Assembly (NCBI GenBank): GCA_965277775.1
Contig: OZ255843.1
Location: 620,001 to 684,000, forward strand
DNA length: 64,000 nucleotides
Direction of reading: 5' to 3'
Source of the DNA: G965195345 sp965277775
Lineage (GTDB): Bacteria > Pseudomonadota > Gammaproteobacteria > CAKMZV01
A program made the translations under genes and the position numbers. The notes beneath the pieces are model-generated. The model searched no databases and was not told the origin of the DNA. It saw nothing but the letters and a program-made list of their open reading frames with translations. Of the stretch, positions 1-7,601 are shown one piece after another (the first letter of the stretch is position 1; each line of letters opens with the position of its first letter).

Positions 1-596
1 ACATCTGTTTCAAACAATGTTTGTTTGACAAATTCCTTTTGATTTCGTTTAACCAAAACCGCCTTAACCAATGATCCTTCTTGCTCAAACACAAATAATC
101 TGCCTTGGTCTTTCAAGCTTTTGAGCCACTGTTCTGGACATATTTCGGTTGAGCCAGAAGCCACAATCACGTCAAATTCTCCTTTTATTTGTTCTGAGAA
201 CCCGCAACCCAACTTTAACTGGACATTTTTGCACTTGCCTAAGTTTAACTCTGCCATTTGATGGATTTTTTCAGAAATTTCAAAGGCCACCACTTTTTTG
301 GCCAATAAAGCAATCAAAGCCACAAGATAGCCACTGCCTGCGCCAATGACCAATGCCCTGTCGGTGTCCTTTATTTGCAAACTTTGAACAATGTGGGCTT
401 CAACCTTTGGCGTCAACATACATTCGCCTTCCGCCAAAGGCAAGCAGACATCAGCAAACGCCATCTCTTGCTGATCGGCGCTGACAAACTGTTCCCTTGG
501 CAATTCAAACAACAAATCTAAGGTTCTTTGGTCCAACACATTCCATGTGCGAATTTGTTGTTGAATCATGTTGGCGCGTGCTTTTTCAAAATCCAT
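1..596 (-). CDS. Protein-L-isoaspartate O-methyltransferase-family protein (3' end beyond window)
   Basis: Reading the minus strand from the ATG at 596 gives an open frame that runs off the left edge, so about 198 residues are visible and the C-terminus is missing. The start MDFEKARANMIQQQIRTW and the later ALVIGAGSGYLVALI (SAM-binding glycine loop) are typical of the Pcm family, SAM-dependent methyltransferases that repair isoaspartyl residues. Many proteobacterial paralogues with this start lack proven repair activity, so the family call is firm and the exact reaction is not. It is transcribed divergently from ubiB across a 238-bp gap. Confidence 0.8.
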   Translation of the reverse strand, partial: MDFEKARANMIQQQIRTWNVLDQRTLDLLFELPREQFVSADQQEMAFADVCLPLAEGECMLTPKVEAHIVQSLQIKDTDRALVIGAGSGYLVALIALLAKKVVAFEISEKIHQMAELNLGKCKNVQLKLGCGFSEQIKGEFDVIVASGSTEICPEQWLKSLKDQGRLFVFEQEGSLVKAVLVKRNQKEFVKQTLFETD

Positions 597-834
597 AATT
601 AAACCGTTTTTGATGAAGTGTTTGAACGCCTATTATACTGTGCAACTGTGCCAAACTAAAAGACTTGGTTGATAATTCCTTCAACTCAAAACGCAGAATG
701 GACTTTATGGTGTCAAAACTGCGCCATCAATTCAAGGATTCGGTTTGTGATAAACCCCGTTTTAAATGCTTTGCGAGTAAAATAGTGATTTTTATAATTC
801 AAATTCTAATAATAGATTTTCATAATAAATCAAA

Positions 835-2418
835 GTGGCCATCCTAACGTTCTTTCGCATTCTACACGTCCTACTCCGCTATGGATTAGACGAATTTATT
901 CACCCATACCCCGTGTGGAGTAAGGTGCGATTGCTACTGTTTTTAATGCCCAGCTATTGGTTTAGAAACCAACATCAAACCTTACCTCGGGGTGAACGAT
1001 GCCGCTTGGCATTAATAGAATTGGGCACCATATTCGTCAAATTAGGACAAGCTTTATCGGGCCGATTAGACTTAGTGCCTGATGACATTACCCAGTCACT
1101 GAGTCAATTGCAAGACGACTGCCCAGCTTTTCCCAGCGCCGACGCCTACAGAATCATTGAGCAGCAACAAGGCCGACCTGTCAGCCAATGCTTCAAGACC
1201 TTTAACGATGAGCCACTGGCGTCTGCCTCCATCGCGCAAGTACACGAAGCCACCTTGAAAACTGGCGAATCCGTCATTGTTAAAATCGTTCGCCCTGACA
1301 TAGAGACACGCATTGAGCAAAGTGTATATGTCATGCGAAAACTGGCCACCATTTTAGAATACCTATTGCCACGCTCCAATCAATTTCGACCCATGGAAGT
1401 GGTCGAGGAGTTTGCCCGTACTTTAAACCATGAAACGGACATGATGCGAGAAGCTGCCAATGCCAGCGTCATCCGCAAAAATTTTCTGGACGACCCCACC
1501 ATGTACGTGGTAAAAGTTTATTGGAAACTGACCGCCCCCAAAATGATGGTGATGGAGCGCATCGATGGCATTCCCATCAAAAACATCAAAGCCATTGAGG
1601 CGGCAGGCATTGATCGTAAAACATTAGCAGAAAATGGCGTGTTGATCTTTTTCAAACAAGTGTTCAGAGACAATCTATTTCATGCCGACATGCACCCTGG
1701 TAATGTTTTTGTCAGTCTTGATGGTGTCTATAAAGCCGTTGACTTCGGCATTGTTGGCTCACTCTCTGATGATGACAAGCGCTATCTTGCTGAAAATTTT
1801 ATCGCCTTCTTTAATCAAGACTACCGCCGAATTGCCCAATTACACATTGATTCTGGTTGGGTCAATCCCAATACCCGTTGCGAAGATTTAGAAGCGGCGG
1901 TACGGAGTATTTGTGAGCCCATCATGGGACTGCCCTTGAGTCAAATTTCTTATGGTAAATTTTTGCTGCAACTGTTTCGGGTGGCGCAAGGATTCGATAT
2001 GACTGTGCAACCACAACTGATTTTGTTGCAAAAAACACTGTTCAACATTGAAGGTTTGGGACGCCAACTCTACCCTGATTTGGATTTATGGGTCACAGCC
2101 AAACCCTTCTTAGAGGGCTGGTTGAGAACCCATTTCAGCCCCCGCACCTTAATAAAAGATCTTCGCATTCACTGGCCCGCAATCAGACAAGAATTACCCA
2201 CGGCCATTCGCAACCATCTCACTCAACAAAAGCACGCCACCGCACCACCCCCACCCATACAAAAATCAGCGTTGCTGCCTGTGGGCTTATTGATTGCAGG
2301 CATACTTAGCCTAACGCACGATAATGGCCAAATAACGCCCCTGCTGCTCGGCCAATTACCACTATCCAGTGCACTGCTCCTACTCGCGTCGGCGTGGCAA
2401 TTTTGGAAAATAAAATGA
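835..2418 (+). CDS. ubiB: UbiB-family atypical kinase, ubiquinone biosynthesis
   Basis: A 527-residue ABC1/ADCK/UbiB protein, close to the usual length of about 545. Visible signatures are the family-specific KLGQALSGR (residues about 69-77), the nucleotide-binding lysine in IVKIVRPD (about 148), the catalytic-loop equivalent FHADMHPGNVF (about 282) and the metal-binding DFGIVGS (about 303). Two hydrophobic C-terminal stretches (about 470-525) fit membrane anchoring. UbiB is needed for aerobic ubiquinone synthesis, probably as an ATPase that helps extract or deliver lipid intermediates. The start is a GTG with no clear Shine-Dalgarno sequence. It is not beside ubiE/ubiJ as in many gammaproteobacteria; instead it overlaps the next gene by 4 bp. 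Confidence 0.88.
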   Translation: MAILTFFRILHVLLRYGLDEFIHPYPVWSKVRLLLFLMPSYWFRNQHQTLPRGERCRLALIELGTIFVKLGQALSGRLDLVPDDITQSLSQLQDDCPAFPSADAYRIIEQQQGRPVSQCFKTFNDEPLASASIAQVHEATLKTGESVIVKIVRPDIETRIEQSVYVMRKLATILEYLLPRSNQFRPMEVVEEFARTLNHETDMMREAANASVIRKNFLDDPTMYVVKVYWKLTAPKMMVMERIDGIPIKNIKAIEAAGIDRKTLAENGVLIFFKQVFRDNLFHADMHPGNVFVSLDGVYKAVDFGIVGSLSDDDKRYLAENFIAFFNQDYRRIAQLHIDSGWVNPNTRCEDLEAAVRSICEPIMGLPLSQISYGKFLLQLFRVAQGFDMTVQPQLILLQKTLFNIEGLGRQLYPDLDLWVTAKPFLEGWLRTHFSPRTLIKDLRIHWPAIRQELPTAIRNHLTQQKHATAPPPPIQKSALLPVGLLIAGILSLTHDNGQITPLLLGQLPLSSALLLLASAWQFWKIK

Positions 2419-3374
2419 GCGAAGCACAACAGCCATCGATCGTTCATTTTCCCACGATTATTTTTACCAGCATCATGGGCATGTCTGGACTTTCTGTGGG
2501 TTACTACGAGTTGGTTGGCACTTGGGCTGGATTTGAAACCATTGCCGTCGTTATCCATTCAATCACCAGTATTTGTTTATCCATTTTGCTTGTATTCCAA
2601 CTGGTTAAGACCATCAAATATCCTCGCGTCATTGTCGCTGAATTTCTAAATCCTGCCATCGTGGGCAGTTTTTCAACCATCCCCATTTCATTCCTATTGC
2701 AAGCCCAAGCTTGGAATTACTGGCATATCACTTATTCAACCTATTTATGGTGGATAGGCGTTGCTTGCTTATTTTTGATTAACTTCATGGTTTTTTCAAC
2801 GTGGTTGCATCAAAAAACAACTTTTAGCAAACTCACCCCCATATGGTTTATTCCAATGGTTGGCAATATGATTGTCGGATTTCTGGCAAAAACATTGGGT
2901 CAAACAGAATTGGGCTGGTTTTTCTTCAGCATTGGTTTTATGATGGCGCTGATCATGCTCGTCATCATGATTGCTCGGCTTATTTTTGGCACCCCGCTGC
3001 CCAAAGCTCAGCTGCCCAGTTTATTTATTCTTATGACACCCTTTGCCGTCGCTTGCTACGCCTATCACCAATTGACCGACCTCATCGACCCCATTACCCG
3101 CATTCTGTTCTATGGCGCGGTATTTTTCTGGATTGCCTTGGCTTCTCAGTTTAAATATTTTGTGCGATTGCAATTTTCACTGACTTGGTGGGCCTATATT
3201 TTCCCCTCTGCTGCATTGGTCACTTGCGCCTACACCTTGGGTCACAAATTGGCCAACCCATGGATCCTTTATTTCGGCTACACCGTTGCCACCATCATCA
3301 CCTTGCTCACCCTCTATCTTTTATACAAAACCATTGGGTGGTTTATCTCCAAGAAAATATTCATGGCCCCATGA
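2415..3374 (+). CDS. SLAC1/TehA-family anion channel or transporter
   Basis: A 319-residue, almost wholly hydrophobic protein with about ten membrane segments, the size and pattern of the C4-dicarboxylate/TehA/SLAC1 family. The N-terminus has the characteristic HFP motif followed by a Gly/Ser-rich first helix (IMGMSGLSVG). I chose the ATG at 2415, which overlaps the ubiB stop as ATGA, over an in-frame GTG 21 bp upstream inside ubiB. The 3' end overlaps mpl in the same way, so the three genes look translationally coupled. Family members move anions or export small acids; the substrate here cannot be read from sequence. Confidence 0.75.
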   Translation: MSEAQQPSIVHFPTIIFTSIMGMSGLSVGYYELVGTWAGFETIAVVIHSITSICLSILLVFQLVKTIKYPRVIVAEFLNPAIVGSFSTIPISFLLQAQAWNYWHITYSTYLWWIGVACLFLINFMVFSTWLHQKTTFSKLTPIWFIPMVGNMIVGFLAKTLGQTELGWFFFSIGFMMALIMLVIMIARLIFGTPLPKAQLPSLFILMTPFAVACYAYHQLTDLIDPITRILFYGAVFFWIALASQFKYFVRLQFSLTWWAYIFPSAALVTCAYTLGHKLANPWILYFGYTVATIITLLTLYLLYKTIGWFISKKIFMAP

Positions 3375-4708
3375 AGCACGTCCACATTCTCGGCATTTGT
3401 GGCACCTTCATGGCAGGCATTGCGCAAATCGCCAAGCAACTGGGTTGGCAGGTCAGCGGTTGTGACCAAAACGTCTATCCACCCATGTCCACCCAATTAG
3501 AGGACGCTGGTATCCAAATCGTTCAAGGTTTCGATGCCTCACAAACCGACTTGCAACCCGATTTATACTTAATCGGTAATGTGGTCAGCCGAGGCAATGA
3601 GCTCGTCGAAAAAATACTGCGCGACCGACTGCCCTACCAAAGTGCGCCGCAATGGCTGTATGAGCACGTTCTACAATATCGGCACGTCCTTGCCGTCTCG
3701 GGCACTCACGGCAAAACCTCCACTTCCGCCATGCTCAGCCACATTCTGCACAGTTCGGGTCAATCCTGCGTTTATCTGATTGGTGGCGTGGCTCAAAATT
3801 TCCCCACATCCGCACACTTAGGTCAAGGCGATTATTTTGTTATTGAAGCCGATGAATACGATACGGCTTTTTTTGATAAGAACGCCAAATTTTTGCACTA
3901 CCGCCCTCAAACCCTGATTATCAATAATATTGAATTTGACCATGCCGACATATACCGCCATTTAGATGACATCATTCACCAATTTCACCTATTACTCAGG
4001 CAACTGCCAGACACAGCAAAAATCATTTGCCCCCCACATGACACCATCAAAAAACTGTTGGACCAAGGCTGTTGGTCACAAGTGGAATGGCTCAACAAAG
4101 ATTGGCAAATTCAAGCACAAAGCCCTTTTGAAATTAGCCATCATGGCCGAGCACAAGGTCAACTTCAATGGGATTTGCTCGGGCAATTTAACCGCCAAAA
4201 CGCCCTCGCAGCAATCGCGGCGGCACATCATATTGGCATTTCAGTAGAACAAAGTTTAGCAGCGCTCGCGCAATTTAAACACGTCAAAAGAAGGCAACAA
4301 CTGATTGCAAATGTTCATGGCATCCGAGTGTACGATGACTTTGCTCATCATCCTAACGCCATCAAAGCCACACTACAAGGTTTGGGCGAATTGAAAACGC
4401 AAGGCAAGCTTATTGCAGTTTTCGACCCAGCGTCCAACACCATGGCTATGGGGATTCATAACGAACACTTAGTCGCCAGTTTTAGCCAAGCCGATCAAGT
4501 GCTGGTACATGCTTCCAAGAAATTACACTGGGATGCACACGCACAATTTACTGCCCCCCTATTTCAAGTTTTTGACACCATCACAGCACTGGTTGAACAC
4601 TTAATACAAAACTGTGCTGAGAATGACACAATCGTCGTACTCAGCAACAGCGGCGCAAACATTGCTCAAAAAACAAAGGCGATGTTAGAACAAAAATGGG
4701 GGGCGTAA
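3371..4708 (+). CDS. mpl: UDP-N-acetylmuramate:L-alanyl-gamma-D-glutamyl-meso-DAP ligase
   Basis: A 445-residue Mur ligase. It opens MKHVHILGICGTFMAGIA, which separates Mpl from MurC, and carries the ATP-binding SGTHGKTST loop (residues about 109-117) and EADEYDTAFFD in the central domain. Mpl joins the recycled tripeptide to UDP-MurNAc in the cytoplasm, returning wall fragments to peptidoglycan synthesis. The ATG at 3371 overlaps the stop of the SLAC1-like gene; an upstream in-frame extension has no family similarity and was rejected. Together with the MupP-like phosphatase near the right edge it points to active murein recycling. Confidence 0.95.
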   Translation: MKHVHILGICGTFMAGIAQIAKQLGWQVSGCDQNVYPPMSTQLEDAGIQIVQGFDASQTDLQPDLYLIGNVVSRGNELVEKILRDRLPYQSAPQWLYEHVLQYRHVLAVSGTHGKTSTSAMLSHILHSSGQSCVYLIGGVAQNFPTSAHLGQGDYFVIEADEYDTAFFDKNAKFLHYRPQTLIINNIEFDHADIYRHLDDIIHQFHLLLRQLPDTAKIICPPHDTIKKLLDQGCWSQVEWLNKDWQIQAQSPFEISHHGRAQGQLQWDLLGQFNRQNALAAIAAAHHIGISVEQSLAALAQFKHVKRRQQLIANVHGIRVYDDFAHHPNAIKATLQGLGELKTQGKLIAVFDPASNTMAMGIHNEHLVASFSQADQVLVHASKKLHWDAHAQFTAPLFQVFDTITALVEHLIQNCAENDTIVVLSNSGANIAQKTKAMLEQKWGA

Positions 4709-4769
4709 AAACGCAGATTGATGGCTTGATATTATTGTCAGGCCATTAACAAATAACACGGTATGGCGT

Positions 4770-4925
4770 TCAATCGCCAGACTCTGTGGCTGTGGTTTGT
4801 TCTTGGTCTGATTCAGGCAGTTCTAAGGCGGTTTTATGCGCACAACCTGTGGATAACACGGCAAACAACAAACTCACCATAATGCCTAACAGGCCTTTTG
4901 AAACGATTGTATTGAGATGTGACAT
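4770..4925 (-). CDS. Small lipoprotein, LptM/YifL-like
   Basis: A 51-residue protein with a signal peptide ending in the lipobox LSTGC (Cys28), followed by HKTALELPESDQ. That tail resembles the CGxKGxLxLP pattern of LptM (YifL), a short outer-membrane lipoprotein that helps mature the LPS translocon. I start at the ATG at 4925; an ATG at 4961 would add twelve residues ahead of an already complete signal peptide. In many genomes lptM sits by lysA/dapF; here it stands alone, convergent with mpl. Identification rests on the lipobox and short tail only. Confidence 0.55.
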   Translation of the reverse strand: MSHLNTIVSKGLLGIMVSLLFAVLSTGCAHKTALELPESDQEQTTATESGD

Positions 4926-5246
4926 GATCTTGTTTAATGTATTTGGCTCATTGACGGACATCCGTTGAAACCGTATTAAAACGGCGACTTCATTGTAGCA
5001 AACCAGCCAGAATTTAACCCAATTTCCTTTTCGCCCTGTTTACGAAGGAAGTGCTAAACGTAGCAACACGGAGCGGTCTTCAACCCATTTCTAATTTAAT
5101 ATAAACGTTCTGTGCAAATGAGGAAAGAATTCTCAGATAATATTTCACTTAGAAAAAATAGGGTATTTAAGCACTCTAATAAAATAGATAAAATATAATC
5201 AGAATGCTTAGAGTTCACCCTTTTTAATCGACTTGACAGTAGCAAC

Positions 5247-5615
5247 ATGGAAGATGTCTATCACAATCCAAAAAATTATGACCAAAGCAACTTAGACCGT
5301 TTTGCAGACAATGTGAAACTGGATCGTTCCCCTGATGATTTGTTGGCTCAAGTCATGTTGGATTGGGGCTTACCCCTATCGCTTAAAATTGAACAAGCGA
5401 CCATCTGTGGCAAAAACGTATTCAAAGTGGCAGAAAACTCGCTTTACGCTTGTTTTGATGTGGGCATAGACGAAGACTTTGCCAAAGCCATCGCAAAAGA
5501 AGCCCCTTTAAGGTTTGTGTTTAAAGACAGTTGTTTTAAGAGTGATACAGCCAAAATCAATGTACAGCAATTGTTCAAACAATTGAGCCCCACAACTGAA
5601 ATGAAAGTCATTTAA
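5247..5615 (+). pseudogene. C-terminal remnant of type III restriction-modification methyltransferase (mod)
   Basis: The 122 residues match only the extreme C-terminus of type III Mod subunits: EDVYHNPKNY, the DNVKLDRSPDDLLAQ block, MLDWGLPLSLKIE, a YACFDVGI block, FVFKDSCFKSD, and the ending KINVQQLFKQLSP with EMKVI. Full Mod proteins are about 550-700 residues and carry DPPY and FxGxG motifs, all absent here. Family-like residues (RLDSSN) continue in frame upstream of the Met at 5247 as far as about 5211, where a TAG interrupts, so the gene was truncated rather than designed short. It is followed 1 bp later by the AlbA_2 gene. The fragment may still be translated and could keep a Res-contacting role, but that is inference. 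Confidence 0.82.
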
Positions 5616-5616
5616 A

Positions 5617-7599
5617 GTGAAAGAGTATTCCGCTGAACAACTATTTGACTTGCTCAACCAGCAAGATGAATGTAGTTGGATAGAGGCCAAAAAAGCGCAT
5701 GATAAAGCCAGTTCAGCCATGGAAACCGTGTGCTCATTTTCCAATGAACCCTTTCTTGGTGGTGGATATATTTTGCTTGGTGTCGCAGAAACCAATGCCT
5801 CTTCACCACCAAGGTATAAAACAATTCATATTGATGATCCAGATACAGTCCAAAAAGACTTTGCTTCCCAGTGTAGCACCATGTTCAATATCCCTATAAG
5901 ACCCATAATATCAGTTGAGAAAGTACATGGAGATACAGTCATCAAAGTAGCCGTTGAAGAATTAGAGCCGCAACAAAAACCACTTTATTTCAAAAATAGA
6001 GGGCTATCCAAAGGTGCCTATCGTAGAGTTGGTTCCACGGACCAAAGATGCACTGAGGATGATTTGAGAATATTCTATAAAGACGATACAAGTTACGATC
6101 AAACTTCTATTCAAGGAGTCACATTGGATGATGTGGATAAAGATGCTCTGAAAATGTACAGGACTCTAAGAGGGAAAGTAAATCCTACGGCAGTAGAATT
6201 AAATTATGCTGATGATGAGCTATTGGGAGCGCTCGGATGCGTTAATAAAAAAAATGAAAATGAACTCAACTTAGCAGGCTTAATACTCTTTGGAACATCG
6301 AAAGTTTTGCGATCAAGCATGCCTATGGCTCGAGCAGACTATATTCGAGTGCCAGGCAATGAGTGGATTGAAAATCCCGATGATCGCTTCACTACCATAG
6401 ACATGCGGGGCCCTCTTCTAACGCTTATCTTTAGGCTTATAGAGGCTGCAAATTCAGATTTGCCTCAAGGTTTTCTATTACCTGAAGGAAAAATTCAGGC
6501 AACTTCTGTAGGCTTGCCTACTAAGGTCCTTCGTGAAGCCATCGTTAATGCCGTCATGCACAGATCTTATCGAGTGCATAGACCTATTCAAGTGATTCGA
6601 TACGATAATCGAATTGAGATCATCAATCCAGGCTACTCTCTAAAATCCGAAGACTTGTTAGGCGAACCAGGAAGCGAAATTAGAAACCCTTTCATTGCAG
6701 AAGTTTTTCATGAAACTAATTTAGCAGAGACAAAAGGTTCTGGTATCAGAGCCATGAGAAAATTAATGACTCAATCTCATCTTGCACCACCTACTTTTGA
6801 TTCAGATAGGGACGGCAACCAATTTGTCTCTCGCCTACTACTGCATCATTTCTTGGATGAAGAAGACGTAAAATGGTTAAGCCAATATGAAGGCTTTAAA
6901 TTGGGTGATGGGCAGAAGCAGGCTTTGATTTTTGCACGTGAGACTGGAGCGATTGATAATAGAACTTATCGTCAGATGAACGATTGTGACACTCTGAAAG
7001 CCAGTACAGAATTAAGGGTTCTAAAATCAACCAATCTGTTGACTCAAAAGGAAAAAGGGAAGGCCGCTTATTATGTCCCTGGTCCAAAATTGAATATGTC
7101 AATTCAAGAAATAAGTACACCACCTCAAGAAATAAGTACACCACCTCAGGAAATAAGTACACCACCTCAGGAAATAAGCACACCACCTCAGGAAATAAGT
7201 ACACCACCTCAAGAAATAAGTAAACCATCTCAAGAAATAAGTACACAACCTCAGGAAATAAGTACACAACCTCAGGAAATAAGTACACAACCTCAGGAAA
7301 TAAGTACACAACCTCAGGAAATAAGTACACTACCTCAGATTAGCGGAGCACTTAAAATTAGAATAAATGCTTTAAAAGAAAGGGAGCATAATCCGAAGAA
7401 AATTGAGGCGATTATTCTTGAAATATGTGCAGCTGGCTTTGTGCAAGCAACCCATGTTGCTGAAATTCTAAAGAGGGGGGAGGATTATGTAAAACGTAAA
7501 TATTTAGGTCCGATGATTAAGGACAAAAGATTGGTTTATAGGCATCCTGATATGCTCAATCACCCGAATCAAGCCTACAAATCTAATAAAAATTCATAA
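5617..7599 (+). CDS. AlbA_2 (Schlafen-like) domain ATP-binding protein inside restriction locus
   Basis: A 660-residue protein starting at GTG, 1 bp after the mod remnant. Residues about 5-130 form an AlbA_2 putative DNA-binding domain (EQLFDLLNQQDECSWIEAKK and GGGYILLGVAE). Residues about 300-400 hold a GHKL ATPase of the RecG-like HATPase_c_4 type, with the N-box LREAIVNAVMHRSY and a later GSGIRAMR. A winged-helix segment, an eleven-unit heptapeptide repeat (about 497-573) and a second winged helix ending in HPNQAY follow. Proteins of this build are often found in restriction-modification loci, but their task is not established. The stop lies 2 bp before res, so co-transcription is likely. 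Confidence 0.8.
   Translation: MKEYSAEQLFDLLNQQDECSWIEAKKAHDKASSAMETVCSFSNEPFLGGGYILLGVAETNASSPPRYKTIHIDDPDTVQKDFASQCSTMFNIPIRPIISVEKVHGDTVIKVAVEELEPQQKPLYFKNRGLSKGAYRRVGSTDQRCTEDDLRIFYKDDTSYDQTSIQGVTLDDVDKDALKMYRTLRGKVNPTAVELNYADDELLGALGCVNKKNENELNLAGLILFGTSKVLRSSMPMARADYIRVPGNEWIENPDDRFTTIDMRGPLLTLIFRLIEAANSDLPQGFLLPEGKIQATSVGLPTKVLREAIVNAVMHRSYRVHRPIQVIRYDNRIEIINPGYSLKSEDLLGEPGSEIRNPFIAEVFHETNLAETKGSGIRAMRKLMTQSHLAPPTFDSDRDGNQFVSRLLLHHFLDEEDVKWLSQYEGFKLGDGQKQALIFARETGAIDNRTYRQMNDCDTLKASTELRVLKSTNLLTQKEKGKAAYYVPGPKLNMSIQEISTPPQEISTPPQEISTPPQEISTPPQEISTPPQEISKPSQEISTQPQEISTQPQEISTQPQEISTQPQEISTLPQISGALKIRINALKEREHNPKKIEAIILEICAAGFVQATHVAEILKRGEDYVKRKYLGPMIKDKRLVYRHPDMLNHPNQAYKSNKNS
7105..7335 (+). 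repeat. Eleven 21-bp coding tandem repeats (heptapeptide QEISxxP/S)
   Basis: Eleven consecutive 21-bp units encode five QEISTPP, one QEISKPS, four QEISTQP and one QEISTLP. Units within the first and second blocks are nearly identical at DNA level, suggesting recent expansion by slippage or unequal exchange. Because the unit is a multiple of three, copy-number changes would lengthen or shorten the linker between the ATPase and the C-terminal winged helix without breaking the frame. Confidence 0.97.
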
Positions 7600-7601
7600 A
7601 A

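Noticed and set aside
665..847. Short plus-strand frame before ubiB
   Set aside because: No ribosome-binding site or family features, and it overlaps the ubiB start in another frame.
3185..3370. N-terminal extension of mpl
   Set aside because: The added residues lie inside the SLAC1-like gene in another frame and have no Mur-ligase similarity; the ATG at 3371 gives the standard N-terminus.
4926..5246. Left border repeat or transposon end of the restriction locus
   Set aside because: No inverted or direct repeat shared with 10698-10997 was found by eye, and no transposase fragment.
6896..7330. Minus-strand frame of 144 codons opposite the repeats
   Set aside because: A shadow of the 21-bp coding repeats; it gives a monotonous heptapeptide on the wrong strand with no start context.
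7105..7335. CRISPR-like array
   Set aside because: Repeats are directly abutting 21-bp units with no spacers, in frame within a coding gene; no cas genes are present.
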